A program made the position numbers and the translations under genes. The notes under the pieces were generated by a model that was given only the letters and a program-made list of their open reading frames with translations, searched no databases and was not told the DNA's origin. DNA of 64,000 nucleotides from Verrucomicrobiota bacterium (GTDB lineage: Bacteria > Verrucomicrobiota > Verrucomicrobiia > Verrucomicrobiales > Verrucomicrobiaceae), in NCBI GenBank assembly GCA_963204975.1, contig CAUJJC010000351.1, positions 1 through 64,000 of the forward strand, written 5' to 3'. Below, one piece after another: positions 17,936 through 26,743 of this stretch; positions within the stretch are counted from its first letter, which is position 1, and each line of letters opens with the position of its first letter.

Positions 17936-19900
17936 TTATCTCGGCCACTTCGTCAGCACCTTCCCATCTACGCCTTTCAGCACCAGGCCTTCGATCCTCA
18001 CTTCGCCTTCGCCGCCACAGGGATCGAGGCGCAGGGCATGAACGGTTTTTGTTTCGTCGATGCGCAGAGTCATCTCGTGCCATTCGCCGTCGTGTTTGAC
18101 TTCGAAGTCTTGGTGTTTGCCTTTGGGGAGGATGGTTGCGGCATCGGTGGTCCAGTAGAGTTCGGCGGGGCCGGTGGCGTGGCTTTGGAGTTTGAATTCG
18201 AGGACGTAGGGACCGGGAGTGGTGTGATGCAGATCGCTGAAGGCGATGCCGGGATCATCACCGGTGCATTGGAGAATGAGTTGATCGCCTTCGACGGTGA
18301 GTTTGGTGCCTTTGCGGGCGCGAGGGAGCGTGGTGGCGGTTGATTTGCCTTGGCGGACTTTGCCGGCGGTGAGCGCTTTATCGTAGTCGGTCCATTCGCG
18401 GTGGCGATGATCACCGGGTTCGGTGGAGACGGGCGTGCGTTCCTTCGGCGGCGTCATGAGGACGTGCTCGGCCATGTCGTGCCATTGTTTGACCATGCGC
18501 TGAACGATGTCGGGATGCTGTGCGGCGACGTCGTGCAGCTCGGTGCGGTCCGTGCGCAGATTGTAGAGCTCCCAGGGCTCGCTTTGAAAGCTGACGAGCT
18601 TCCAATCGCCATCGCGCAGGCCGCGATCACTCGAAAAGAGCAGATGAATCGGCGGACGTGCCTTCAACTCGCCACCGGCGATGATCGGCGCGAGCGACGT
18701 GCCGGCGAGCGGCGTGAGTTCGCGTTCAGGAAAGCTCTGCGGCAGCTTGGCACCGGCGAGTTCGGCAAGGGTGGGCAGCACATCGACGAGATGCGCGGGC
18801 GTATCGATGACGGTGCCGGGCTTTTGCTTCAAACCGGCGGGCCAGTGCAGGATGGCGGGCGTGGAGATGCCGCCTTCGAATTGGTTCTGCTTGTAGTAGC
18901 GGAAGGGTGAATTGCGGGCCCAGGCCCAGCCGGTGCTGTCGCTCCAGCTTGTCTTGGGATCAAACGGCTGCGCGTCCGGCTCCGGGCGGCCGCGGTCGTA
19001 AGGACACGCGCCGTTGTCGGATACGAAGAGGATGACGGTGTTGGCGAGATCGCCGTTTTGATCGAGATCGGCGATGAGGCGGCCCATTTCCTGGTCGATG
19101 CGGTCGATGAGGCCCGCGTAGGCGGCCATGCGTTTCGCTTCCCACGCTTTTTTCTCGGGAGTGAGCTGATCCCACGCACGCACGTGCTCGGGACGCGGTG
19201 ATTCTTCGAGATTCGCGGGCAGGAGGCCGATTTGCTTTTGTTTGGCGACTCGCGAGGCACGCACGCGGTCCCAACCGGCATCGTAGCGGCCGAGATACTT
19301 CCGGTAATCTTGCTCCAGAGGCTGCAAAGGCGCGTGAGGGGCATTGAAGGCGATGTATTGAAACCACGGCTTCTTCGCCTGACGTGCCTCGCTGATGAAC
19401 TCGATGGCGCGGTCCACGTTGGCGATGGTGGTGTAGAAGCCTTTTTCGGGCACGGGCCATTTTTCGCCGTTCAGGCGGAAGGTTTTGTCACCGAGGTAAT
19501 AATTCGTCGCGCCGGAAAGATGACCAAAGTAGCGCTGAAAGCCAAAAGCGGTCGGTTCCTGGCTGAGATGCCATTTTCCGGTCATGGCGGTGAAATAGCC
19601 CGCTGGAGCGAGAACTTCGGGAATGATCGCGGCGCGCTTCAAACTCTCGTCACCGGCCTGGCGGCACCAACGGCCACTGAGGAGGCTCACGCGCGATGAA
19701 TGGCACTTGGCGGTGTTGTAGAACTGCGTGAAGCGCAGGCCATTCGCGGCCAGTTTGTCGAGATGCGGCGTTTCGATCTCGCTGCCGTAACAACCGAGGT
19801 CGGAGAAGCCCATGTCATCGACGAGGACGAGGAGGAGATTGGGCTGAGGGGCAGCAAAGAGCGAAGGGCAGAGAGCCAAGAGCAGGGCGAGGAGTCGCAT
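17936..19900 (-). CDS. Secreted sulfatase with C-terminal extra domain
   Basis: A 654-residue arylsulfatase-type enzyme that would cleave sulfate esters, probably on polysaccharides. After the signal peptide come the metal-binding NLLLVLVDDMGFSDLGCYG and the formylglycine site CHSSRVSLLSG (Cys66-Arg70). The third position of the site is Ser, not the usual Pro or Ala. Further motifs are TGKWHLS, FNAPHAPLQP and FVSDNGACP. After about residue 525 a beta-rich domain of some 130 residues follows, possibly a carbohydrate-binding sandwich. No maturase (FGE or anSME) gene is in the window. Confidence 0.85.
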   Translation of the reverse strand: MRLLALLLALCPSLFAAPQPNLLLVLVDDMGFSDLGCYGSEIETPHLDKLAANGLRFTQFYNTAKCHSSRVSLLSGRWCRQAGDESLKRAAIIPEVLAPAGYFTAMTGKWHLSQEPTAFGFQRYFGHLSGATNYYLGDKTFRLNGEKWPVPEKGFYTTIANVDRAIEFISEARQAKKPWFQYIAFNAPHAPLQPLEQDYRKYLGRYDAGWDRVRASRVAKQKQIGLLPANLEESPRPEHVRAWDQLTPEKKAWEAKRMAAYAGLIDRIDQEMGRLIADLDQNGDLANTVILFVSDNGACPYDRGRPEPDAQPFDPKTSWSDSTGWAWARNSPFRYYKQNQFEGGISTPAILHWPAGLKQKPGTVIDTPAHLVDVLPTLAELAGAKLPQSFPERELTPLAGTSLAPIIAGGELKARPPIHLLFSSDRGLRDGDWKLVSFQSEPWELYNLRTDRTELHDVAAQHPDIVQRMVKQWHDMAEHVLMTPPKERTPVSTEPGDHRHREWTDYDKALTAGKVRQGKSTATTLPRARKGTKLTVEGDQLILQCTGDDPGIAFSDLHHTTPGPYVLEFKLQSHATGPAELYWTTDAATILPKGKHQDFEVKHDGEWHEMTLRIDETKTVHALRLDPCGGEGEVRIEGLVLKGVDGKVLTKWPR

Positions 19901-20036
19901 GGGGCTGGTAACGCGGTAGGGACACGGATGTAGCTTCGATTATAAATCGAAGACGAGATGCCAGATGAGTATGCGAAGGTCGGGAGCATGGTCGAAGCCA
20001 CAAGACCTGCGACGCGACTTCCCCTGTGCGTCGCAG

Positions 20037-21086
20037 CTACTTCCCCATCACCCACGCGGGACCTTTGCCGCACGCATACGTCTTCAGCGGTGTGAGCAAA
20101 CCTGAGTCGGCATCGCGGCGATACACGATCAGCTTGTGCGATCCTTCTCCAGCTGACACGACGAAACGATCACCCGAGACGAGTGCGAAGGAACGCGGCG
20201 TCTTCTCGGTGGGTGTCTGGCCGAGCGAAGCGAGTTCGCCGGTTTGAGCGTTCACGGAGAAAACCGCGAGGCTGTCATGGCCTCGATTTGACGCATACAC
20301 AAAGCGTCCGTCGGTGCTGATGTGGATGTCGGCGCAGGAGCCCTTGGTGCGCCAGTCTTCGGGCACGGTGGGGACGCTTTGGCGAGACTTCAGCGTGCCC
20401 TTGTCTGCATCGTAATCGCAGAGAGTGACGCTCTTGCCCTGCTCATTCACGAAGTAGGCCCACTTGCCGTTCGGGTGGAAGGCGAAGTGTCGCGGACCCT
20501 CGCCAACGCCGCCGGGGAGATGCGGCGGTGTGTTGGAGGTGAGCTGACCAGTCGTGGCATCGAAGCGGAGTTGCTCGACCTTATTCAGCTCGCCGACATG
20601 CGGCACGAAGGCGAACTTGTTCGCTACATCGGTTTGAATGCTGTGGGCCTTGAGGCCGGTCGTGAGCGTGCAGACAGGAGTGCCGGTGACGCGTCCGTCT
20701 TTGATGGCTGAGACACCGACGACGCCTTCGCTGTAGGAGGCCGCAAGCAGCCAGCAACCGGTTTTGTCAGCATAAACGTAGGCCGCATTGAAACCCGCAT
20801 CAGCGAACGTGGGGTTCGACAGCGCGCCTGTTGTCGCATCGACATCCAGCGTGGCGAACTGCTTGGCCGAGCGCACCGAGGCGTAGAGGTGCCTGCCGTC
20901 CGGGCTCATCGAGAGGCTGCCGGGCGAGCCGGGCAAGGCGGTCTCGCTTTGGCGAGTAAGTTCGCCAGACGATTCATCGAGCGACCACACGGCGATGCGC
21001 TTCTCGCCGCTTTCGGAGACATAGACGATGGTCGAGCCTGCGAACGAAGCGCTGGCGAGCGTGAGGAGAGCGAGGACGAGTTTCAT
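20037..21086 (-). CDS. Secreted lactonase-family beta-propeller protein
   Basis: A 349-residue protein of the 6-phosphogluconolactonase (YbhE/Pgl-like) seven-bladed propeller family. It begins with a signal peptide (MKLVLALLTLASASFAG), so it acts outside the cytoplasm and is not the pentose phosphate enzyme. Blade motifs include LSMSPDGRHLYASVRS, ADIHISTDGRFVYASNRGHDSLAVFSV and the C-terminal DADSGLLTPL. Non-phosphorylated sugar lactones made by nearby periplasmic dehydrogenases are a reasonable substrate guess. It is transcribed away from the DUF1552 gene. Confidence 0.8.
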   Translation of the reverse strand: MKLVLALLTLASASFAGSTIVYVSESGEKRIAVWSLDESSGELTRQSETALPGSPGSLSMSPDGRHLYASVRSAKQFATLDVDATTGALSNPTFADAGFNAAYVYADKTGCWLLAASYSEGVVGVSAIKDGRVTGTPVCTLTTGLKAHSIQTDVANKFAFVPHVGELNKVEQLRFDATTGQLTSNTPPHLPGGVGEGPRHFAFHPNGKWAYFVNEQGKSVTLCDYDADKGTLKSRQSVPTVPEDWRTKGSCADIHISTDGRFVYASNRGHDSLAVFSVNAQTGELASLGQTPTEKTPRSFALVSGDRFVVSAGEGSHKLIVYRRDADSGLLTPLKTYACGKGPAWVMGK

Positions 21087-21278
21087 CGCGGGAAGGAACG
21101 TCTGGCGCAGTGGATTCGTGCAAGGCGCTTATCGAAGCCGGACGAAACGATGGAACGCGCACTCGAAACGCATGGAATGGAACCTGCTTCTCGGCCATGA
21201 TTGTTCACTCATTAGCCGATGCTACGCGACTGCAACATGCTGGCATTCGTAGCGTAGTTACATTTCCCCAAACACCTC

Positions 21279-22550
21279 ATGAATCGTCGTCGTTTTATTC
21301 TCCGCTCCCTTGGTGCCACGCTCGCACTGCCGGGCCTGCCTTCCCTCATGGCCAAGTCCGTGGGCGGCAACTCCGCAGTCCAACTCGCCAAAGGTGCCGG
21401 CATGGGCGCGCGGCGCTTTGTGGCGATCGGCAACCTGCTTGGCTATCAGACCAAGAGCCTCTTCCCCACCAAGACCGGCACCGAGTATGAAAAGACCACG
21501 TTGCTCGAGCCGCTCTGGGACATTCGCAAGCACATGACCGTGTATCGCGGTCTCGATCACGGCGTGCGCGGCGGTCACTTCGCCGTGCATTCGTTCCTGT
21601 CCGGCGTGCTGCATTCCGAAGCGCAGAACCGGCCTGAGGGGAATGTCACGATTGACCAGTATCTCGCCGACGAGATTGGTTTCCAGACTCGCTTCCCATC
21701 GCTCACCGTTGGCTCCGAAGGTGGCATCCATGGCGGCTGCCAGATTGCGTGGACGAAGTCGGGCGTGCGTGTGCCGCCGGTGACGAATCCTGCCGAGTTG
21801 TTTGAGAAGCTCTTCGTCACCGACTCGAAGGAACGCCAGGCGCGTCGCGAGCAGGAGAACAAGGTGCAGGCGTCCATTCTCGACTCCGTGCGCGAAGAAG
21901 CGAAGAGCCTGTCGAAGCAGGTGAACAAGGAAGACAAGGACAAGCTCGACGAATACCTCACCTCCGTGCGCGATGTCGAGAAGCGCCTGGAACTCCGCCA
22001 GCGCTGGACCAGCCAGCCGAAGCCCAAGGCTCCTTTTGACAAGCCCGCGAATCACAATGCGGTCGAAGACCTGCCGATGCTCTATGATTTGATCGCGCTC
22101 GCCTTGCAGACGGACAGCACGCGCATCGCCACGCTGGAGATCGGCGGCGACTTCATGCCGCAGCATCTCGGCATCAAGAAGGACTGGCACGGCCTCTCCC
22201 ATCACGGCAACGACCCCGAAGCCGTCGCTGATTTGATCACCCTGGAGAAATATCAGATCGAGCACTTCGGCAAGTTCGTCGCCAAGCTCGCGAAGCTGAA
22301 CGACGGCGACCGCACCTTGCTCGACTCCACGACTGTCCTCTTCGGCAGCGGCATGGGCGATGGCAACACGCACAAGAACTCCGACCTGCCCATCCTCCTC
22401 GCCGGTGGCGGCTACAAGCACGGCGAGTTCCGTCAGGTGCCCGGCGAAGGCATCAACAAGGTCCGCCTATGCAATCTCTTCGTGGATGTCGCGCAGAAGA
22501 TGGGCGTGGAGATTGATTCCTTTGGCAACAGCACCGGACGCTTCGCGTGA
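21279..22550 (+). CDS. DUF1552 domain protein, exported
   Basis: A 423-residue protein with a short twin-arginine-like start (MNRRRFILRSLGATLALPGLP). The body matches the DUF1552 family common in Planctomycetes, Verrucomicrobia and Myxococcota: TIDQYLADEIG, DEYLTSVRDVEKRLE, FGSGMGDGNTHKNSDLPILLAGGG. The function is unknown, though such genes nearly always pair with DUF1592-type haem genes; here the partner follows at 23300, separated by a toxin-antitoxin module. A distant alkaline phosphatase-like fold, as in DUF1501, is plausible. Confidence 0.85.
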   Translation: MNRRRFILRSLGATLALPGLPSLMAKSVGGNSAVQLAKGAGMGARRFVAIGNLLGYQTKSLFPTKTGTEYEKTTLLEPLWDIRKHMTVYRGLDHGVRGGHFAVHSFLSGVLHSEAQNRPEGNVTIDQYLADEIGFQTRFPSLTVGSEGGIHGGCQIAWTKSGVRVPPVTNPAELFEKLFVTDSKERQARREQENKVQASILDSVREEAKSLSKQVNKEDKDKLDEYLTSVRDVEKRLELRQRWTSQPKPKAPFDKPANHNAVEDLPMLYDLIALALQTDSTRIATLEIGGDFMPQHLGIKKDWHGLSHHGNDPEAVADLITLEKYQIEHFGKFVAKLAKLNDGDRTLLDSTTVLFGSGMGDGNTHKNSDLPILLAGGGYKHGEFRQVPGEGINKVRLCNLFVDVAQKMGVEIDSFGNSTGRFA

Positions 22551-22605
22551 TGCGTAGGGTTCTAACGGCGGTTTGACAGCAAAAGGGCGTGAAGCACCTT
22601 CGACC

Positions 22606-22848
22606 ATGCAAATCACTCTCGATCTACCTGATGATGTTTTTGCCCAAGCGGAAGCGATGGCACGCAGGGAATCGCGCAGTCTTCCCAGCGTGGTGCTCGA
22701 TCTCATCCGGGGTGCAAGGAAGATGCCTCAGACTGACCCCATTCCCGCTGAAAGTGGCAAGGCGTGGAGGCTGCCGGTCGTCGCAGGATCACGGCCCTTC
22801 ACCGTGGAGGAAATCGACAGGATGCTGGAGGAGGATGGTCTTCCATGA
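22606..22848 (+). CDS. Antitoxin of a VapBC-like module
   Basis: An 80-residue protein starting MQITLDLPDDVFAQAEAMARRE, a typical ribbon-helix-helix DNA-binding start for VapB-like antitoxins. The C-terminal part (FTVEEIDRMLEEDGLP) would bind and block the toxin. Its stop overlaps the toxin start by four bases (ATGA), the usual coupled layout. A longer reading from 22573 has no site and is less likely. Confidence 0.75.
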   Translation: MQITLDLPDDVFAQAEAMARRESRSLPSVVLDLIRGARKMPQTDPIPAESGKAWRLPVVAGSRPFTVEEIDRMLEEDGLP

Positions 22849-23270
22849 GCTGGTTGCTTGATGGCAACTTGATCGTCGCGCTTCTCATTGATGCCCACCC
22901 AAATCATCACCGTGCAAGGGCTTGGTTCAGCTCGATCACGGACGAGGTGGTGACCTGTTCGGTCACTGAAGGAACTTACCTTCGTCTTCACATGCGGATG
23001 GCGGCTGATCGCAGCGCTGCCTCAGCCTGGCAAGTTCTCGCCCAGTTTCAGAGCAATCCGATGCACCGCTTCATCGACGACGGCTTCACCTACGCCGAGG
23101 TCTCATCTCAAAAACTGCAAGGCCACAAGCAAGTGACCGATGCATGGCTGGCCCAGTTAGCTCGTCGTCATGGTAGTCGTCTCGCCACCTTGGACGCCGG
23201 ATTGGTCTCGGAGCATGTGGACGTTGGATTCTTGATTCCAGAGTTACCGCTTGCCACGGCCCAGCCGTAA
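22845..23270 (+). CDS. PIN-domain ribonuclease toxin (VapC-like)
   Basis: A 141-residue PIN-domain protein. The acidic active site can be read as Asp6 (WLLDGN), Glu42 (SVTEGTYLR), Asp99 (QVTDAWL) and Asp117 (ATLDAGL), all present, so it is probably an active magnesium-dependent RNase. VapC toxins usually cut tRNA or rRNA. It overlaps the antitoxin gene by four bases and ends 29 bases before the DUF1592 gene. The module lies between two genes that normally neighbour each other. Confidence 0.8.
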   Translation: MSWLLDGNLIVALLIDAHPNHHRARAWFSSITDEVVTCSVTEGTYLRLHMRMAADRSAASAWQVLAQFQSNPMHRFIDDGFTYAEVSSQKLQGHKQVTDAWLAQLARRHGSRLATLDAGLVSEHVDVGFLIPELPLATAQP

Positions 23271-23299
23271 AACCCTCCCCCAACAACGCACCCCCGCGC

Positions 23300-25990
23300 T
23301 TGATCTTGAAGCCCACACTCTATCTCTCCTGTCTCCTTCTAGCGGCCGCAGCTTGGCCGATTCATGCCCAAGACAAGCTGCCTGCCCCGAAGCTCGTGCA
23401 GCAGTTCCTCGGCAAATACTGCACCGAGTGTCACGACGCCGATGTGCAGAAAGGCGACCGCAACTTCGAGGCGTTTGCTTTGCCGCTGAAGAACACCGCC
23501 GACCTCATCGACGCACGCGACATCATTGATCAGCTCACGCTGAAAGAGATGCCGCCAAAGAAGGCGGATCAGCCGACGAGCGATGAACGCCTCGCGATGA
23601 TTCGTGCGCTGCGCGATGGCAGCGCGACGGCGTTCAAGAAGATGGAGAGCACCGGCTCACGCACTGTGTTGCGCCGTCTCTCCAGCCGCGAGTATGAGAA
23701 CACGCTCGCGACCTTGATCGGTCGTCGCGTGGATACGCTTGGTCTCACCGCCGACTTCCCGAAGGAGAAAACCACCGAGCACATGGACACCATAGGCAAG
23801 TCGCTGGTGACCTCCGGTTTCCTCGTCGATCAATACTTCCAGTCCGCCAATCGCCTTGTCGAAGCGCGCCTGGGCAAGCCAGCGACGGAGCCCAAGCAAT
23901 GGCACTTCAACGGCCACTTCGTGCAATACGAAGAGCTGCAAGGAGCGCACAAAGCCGCGTTCGATTATCGCTACCTCAACCTCTACGAGCAGCCCAACTC
24001 CGACACTCGCCAGGGTGGCTACGGCCACATCGAAGACTTCCAGCAGGGCGTGCCCGTCGCCGGTTTGTATGATCTCGAAGTCGAAGCGCAGGCGATGCAT
24101 CGCGATACGCATTACGATCCGAAGATCTTCGGCATCGACTTCTCCGAGCCCTTCATCCTCGGCGTCGTGCCGGGCGATGTCACCAAAGGCCACATCCATT
24201 ACCCGCAGCCCATCGAGCCCTTGCTCGCGAGCACCACGGTGCCGGATGACAAACCGACGGCACTGAAGTTCCGCGTCTGGCTCGAAGCTGGGCAAACCCC
24301 TCGCTTCATCTTCCCCAACGGCCCGTATGAATCGCGTGCCTCGGTCATTCAGGTGAATCAGCGCTACAAGCATGAGTTCAAGGATCAGAAGACTCGGCTC
24401 GATGTGAGTCGCACCACCCTGCTGCGCGAAGGCAAGCTCCCGCACATCCGCATCAGCGACATCAAGATCAACGGCCCCGTCAAAGAGCACGGCGGCAGCG
24501 TGGAAGAAGTCGCCGTGTTTGGCAAAGAAGGCTTCAAGGCCGAGCGCGCAGTCGAGCAACTCCATGCCTTCGCCGAGAAAGCGTATCGTCGTCCGCTCAC
24601 CGACGCAGATCGCCAACCGATCCGCGCCATGTATGACAAGCGCATCGCCGAGAAGGCATCGCCACGTCAGGCCGCACTCGATGCGCTGAAGCTCATCCTC
24701 TGCTCGCCATCGTTCCTTTATCTCAGCGAGATCACTGACGAGACCGCGAAGACACTGAAGCCTATCGACCTCGCCTCACGCCTCTCGTATGCGCTGTGGA
24801 CCGCGCCTCCCGATGACGCCCTGCTCGCCTCAGCGAAGTCTGGCAAGCTCACGCAAGACGCCGAATTGAAGAAGCAAATCGAGCGCCTCATGAATGACGA
24901 CCGCATCAACGGCTTCATCAACGGCTTCCTCGATAGCTGGCTGAACCTGCGCGACCTCGGCACCCAGCCGCCGCCGCGCGAAACCAACCGCGCCTACTAT
25001 GCCGAGGATCTCCCGACTTCGATGAAGACCGAGGCTCGCCTCTTCTTCCGCGATCTGCTCAAGGCCAACGGCAGCGTCGCCCAGTTCATCGACGCCGGCC
25101 ACACCTTCGTGGACAAGAAGCTCGCGAAGCTCTACGACCTGCCCGAGAAGGACAAGCTGCGCCTCGCGGATGGCTTCCAAAAAGTCAGCCTCAAGGACAA
25201 CAACCATCGCGGTGGCCTGCTCGGCATGGCCGCCGTGCTCACCGTGAGCGCGAACGGCGTCGAGACCTCGCCCGTCACACGAGGCGTGTGGGTCACGGAC
25301 AACTTCCTCGGCGTCCCACCACCACCGCCACCAGATGTCGTGCCCGCCATTGATACCGACACCACGGGCACCAAGACGATCCGTGATCGCCTCGCCAAGC
25401 ATCGCGCTGATCCCGTGTGTGCCGAATGCCATCGCAAGATCGACCCGCTCGGTTTCAGCCTGGAGAGCTTCGACGCCGTCGGACGCTGGCGCGTCACCTA
25501 CCCCAAGCCTGGAAACAATTCCTCCGTCGCCCCCAAGAATGCCCAAGCCCCCGAGCCCAAGAAGGACCAGCCTCCAGCGCCGAAGCCTGACAAAGGGCCA
25601 GAGCCCAAGGCCAACAAAACCCCGGAGCCCAAGGCGAACAAGCCAACCGATCCGAAAGGCGGCAAGCCTCCTGGCCCCAACAACGGCAAACCTCCCGCGC
25701 CTAACAAACCCAAGCCCTCTGCCCCCAAGGTCGATCCCTCCGGCGAACTCCCCTCCGGCGAGACGTATGCCGATTTCGCCAGCTTCAAGAAGCTCCTCGG
25801 CGACACCCGCCAGGACCTCGTCACCCGCCATCTCATCCGCCAGTTCCTCACCTACAGCACCGGCCGCAAGATGGAGTTCGCCGACACCTTCATCATCGAC
25901 GACCTCCACGACAAGGTGAAGAAGCAAGGCCTCGGCCTGCGCACCCTCATGACCGAGTGCCTCATGAGTGAGATCTTCCGGTCCAGGTGA
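23300..25990 (+). CDS. DUF1592-type multidomain cytochrome c protein
   Basis: An 896-residue exported protein with the domain series DUF1587-DUF1595-DUF1592-DUF1588-DUF1585 following a cytochrome c-like haem site. The signal peptide ends near WPIHAQ; Cys41-Cys44-His45 (CTECHDADVQKGD) is the haem motif. RRLSSREYENTLATLIG marks DUF1587, AEKAYRRPLTDADRQ DUF1595, SPSFLYLSE DUF1592, HRGGLLGMAAVLTVSANG DUF1588 and FLTYSTGRKMEF DUF1585. A second CAECH occurs near residue 709. Residues 734-813 are a Pro/Lys-rich linker inserted before DUF1585. No ATG is available; the start is TTG at 23300 or TTG at 23306. Confidence 0.85.
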   Translation: MILKPTLYLSCLLLAAAAWPIHAQDKLPAPKLVQQFLGKYCTECHDADVQKGDRNFEAFALPLKNTADLIDARDIIDQLTLKEMPPKKADQPTSDERLAMIRALRDGSATAFKKMESTGSRTVLRRLSSREYENTLATLIGRRVDTLGLTADFPKEKTTEHMDTIGKSLVTSGFLVDQYFQSANRLVEARLGKPATEPKQWHFNGHFVQYEELQGAHKAAFDYRYLNLYEQPNSDTRQGGYGHIEDFQQGVPVAGLYDLEVEAQAMHRDTHYDPKIFGIDFSEPFILGVVPGDVTKGHIHYPQPIEPLLASTTVPDDKPTALKFRVWLEAGQTPRFIFPNGPYESRASVIQVNQRYKHEFKDQKTRLDVSRTTLLREGKLPHIRISDIKINGPVKEHGGSVEEVAVFGKEGFKAERAVEQLHAFAEKAYRRPLTDADRQPIRAMYDKRIAEKASPRQAALDALKLILCSPSFLYLSEITDETAKTLKPIDLASRLSYALWTAPPDDALLASAKSGKLTQDAELKKQIERLMNDDRINGFINGFLDSWLNLRDLGTQPPPRETNRAYYAEDLPTSMKTEARLFFRDLLKANGSVAQFIDAGHTFVDKKLAKLYDLPEKDKLRLADGFQKVSLKDNNHRGGLLGMAAVLTVSANGVETSPVTRGVWVTDNFLGVPPPPPPDVVPAIDTDTTGTKTIRDRLAKHRADPVCAECHRKIDPLGFSLESFDAVGRWRVTYPKPGNNSSVAPKNAQAPEPKKDQPPAPKPDKGPEPKANKTPEPKANKPTDPKGGKPPGPNNGKPPAPNKPKPSAPKVDPSGELPSGETYADFASFKKLLGDTRQDLVTRHLIRQFLTYSTGRKMEFADTFIIDDLHDKVKKQGLGLRTLMTECLMSEIFRSR

Positions 25991-25999
25991 TTGGCGGCG

Positions 26000-26166
26000 G
26001 GGGGGCTGGCGCTGCTGGTGGCGTAAGACTGCCGGGTGCTCACCCGACCCTGGCTGTCATAGAGCAGCGGCGTTCCCGTGTGGTGGTTCAAGGCGAACCC
26101 GCTGGAGCCATTGACAGTCACCAGTAGCACGGTGAGAAACGCGAGACATCGTGTCATCAGTCGCAT
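26000..26166 (-). pseudogene. Remnant of an Rhs/YD-repeat gene
   Basis: On the reverse strand, from an ATG at 26166 or 26157, the frame reads a signal-like start (MTRCLAFLTVLLVTVNG) and then LLYDSQGRVSTRQSYATSSA. The second part resembles LLYDSRDRVKGVEFYATSSA in the large Rhs protein encoded at 27986-34174, and the underlying bases (26005-26065 against 29855-29920) are similar too. After that the likeness ends and the frame runs into the DUF1592 gene on the opposite strand. It is best read as the start of a decayed or truncated Rhs gene. Confidence 0.5.
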
Positions 26167-26173
26167 CTCTGAC

Positions 26174-26262
26174 CGAACGCCCTGCCGCAGCAGCGGCATT
26201 GATGACGGACTGCCGGAGGAGGCCAGACCCACACCGCATAGGCGAAGCGGAGCGAAGCCAAC
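26174..26262. repeat. 89-base direct repeat, copy 1
   Basis: Begins CGAACGCCCTGCCGC and ends GGCGAAGCGGAGCGAAGCCAAC. A second copy of the same length starts 160 bases later with about 70 percent identity by eye, strongest in the last 25 bases. No target-site duplication or transposase is visible. Confidence 0.55.
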
Positions 26263-26333
26263 TCGTTTCCGCCACCGACCAGCACTCGCGCCTGTCGGCC
26301 AAGCGGAAGGTGAACCGGGACAGCGCTCCGTGG

Positions 26334-26422
26334 CGAATGCCTTGCTGCGGCGAGCAGCATCCCTTTCGGGCCGACGGAGGAGGAGGTCCGATACTGCATG
26401 GGCGAAGCGGAGCGCAGCCAAC
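26334..26422. repeat. 89-base direct repeat, copy 2
   Basis: Begins CGAATGCCTTGCTGCGG and ends GGCGAAGCGGAGCGCAGCCAAC. Partner of the copy at 26174. Read on the reverse strand both copies start with a similar LRFAxAV peptide, but no longer frame is conserved, so this looks like non-coding repeat DNA. Confidence 0.55.
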
Positions 26423-26743
26423 ATGGCGTTGGGATGTTGAGTTGGAAGTAGGTTGTTTGGCTCTATCGAAATGTCGTGGGGTCGCTCAAAGACGTATGCC
26501 GCTGTGTGAAAGCGTTGGCAGGCAGACTTGTGCGGGTCTCGACATCATTCGGAGCAGGTTCGCAATCGAGCTGCGACGCCCCGAGGGACGAGGGAACGTG
26601 ATGGCACTTCAAAATGAGGCAAATGGGTTGGCACATGGGTTCATTTCGTTGATACGAGTGAGTTCCGTTTGCTGCTGGATATTACATTTATCCAACGCGC
26701 CTACATCAAATTCACAAGCCTCCAGCGTTTCCGCTCGTCGAAC

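Larger units (their letters stand above)
25991..26743. other. Intergenic stretch with Rhs remnant and direct repeats
   Basis: About 750 bases without an intact gene. The first 170 hold a reverse-strand fragment resembling Rhs/YD-repeat sequence, the middle two diverged 89-base repeats, and the last 320 nothing recognisable. Open frames here are not supported by composition or family likeness. Confidence 0.6.

Noticed and set aside
21258-22421. 387-codon reverse frame opposite the DUF1552 gene.
   Set aside because: Antisense shadow; the forward gene is recognised over its full length.
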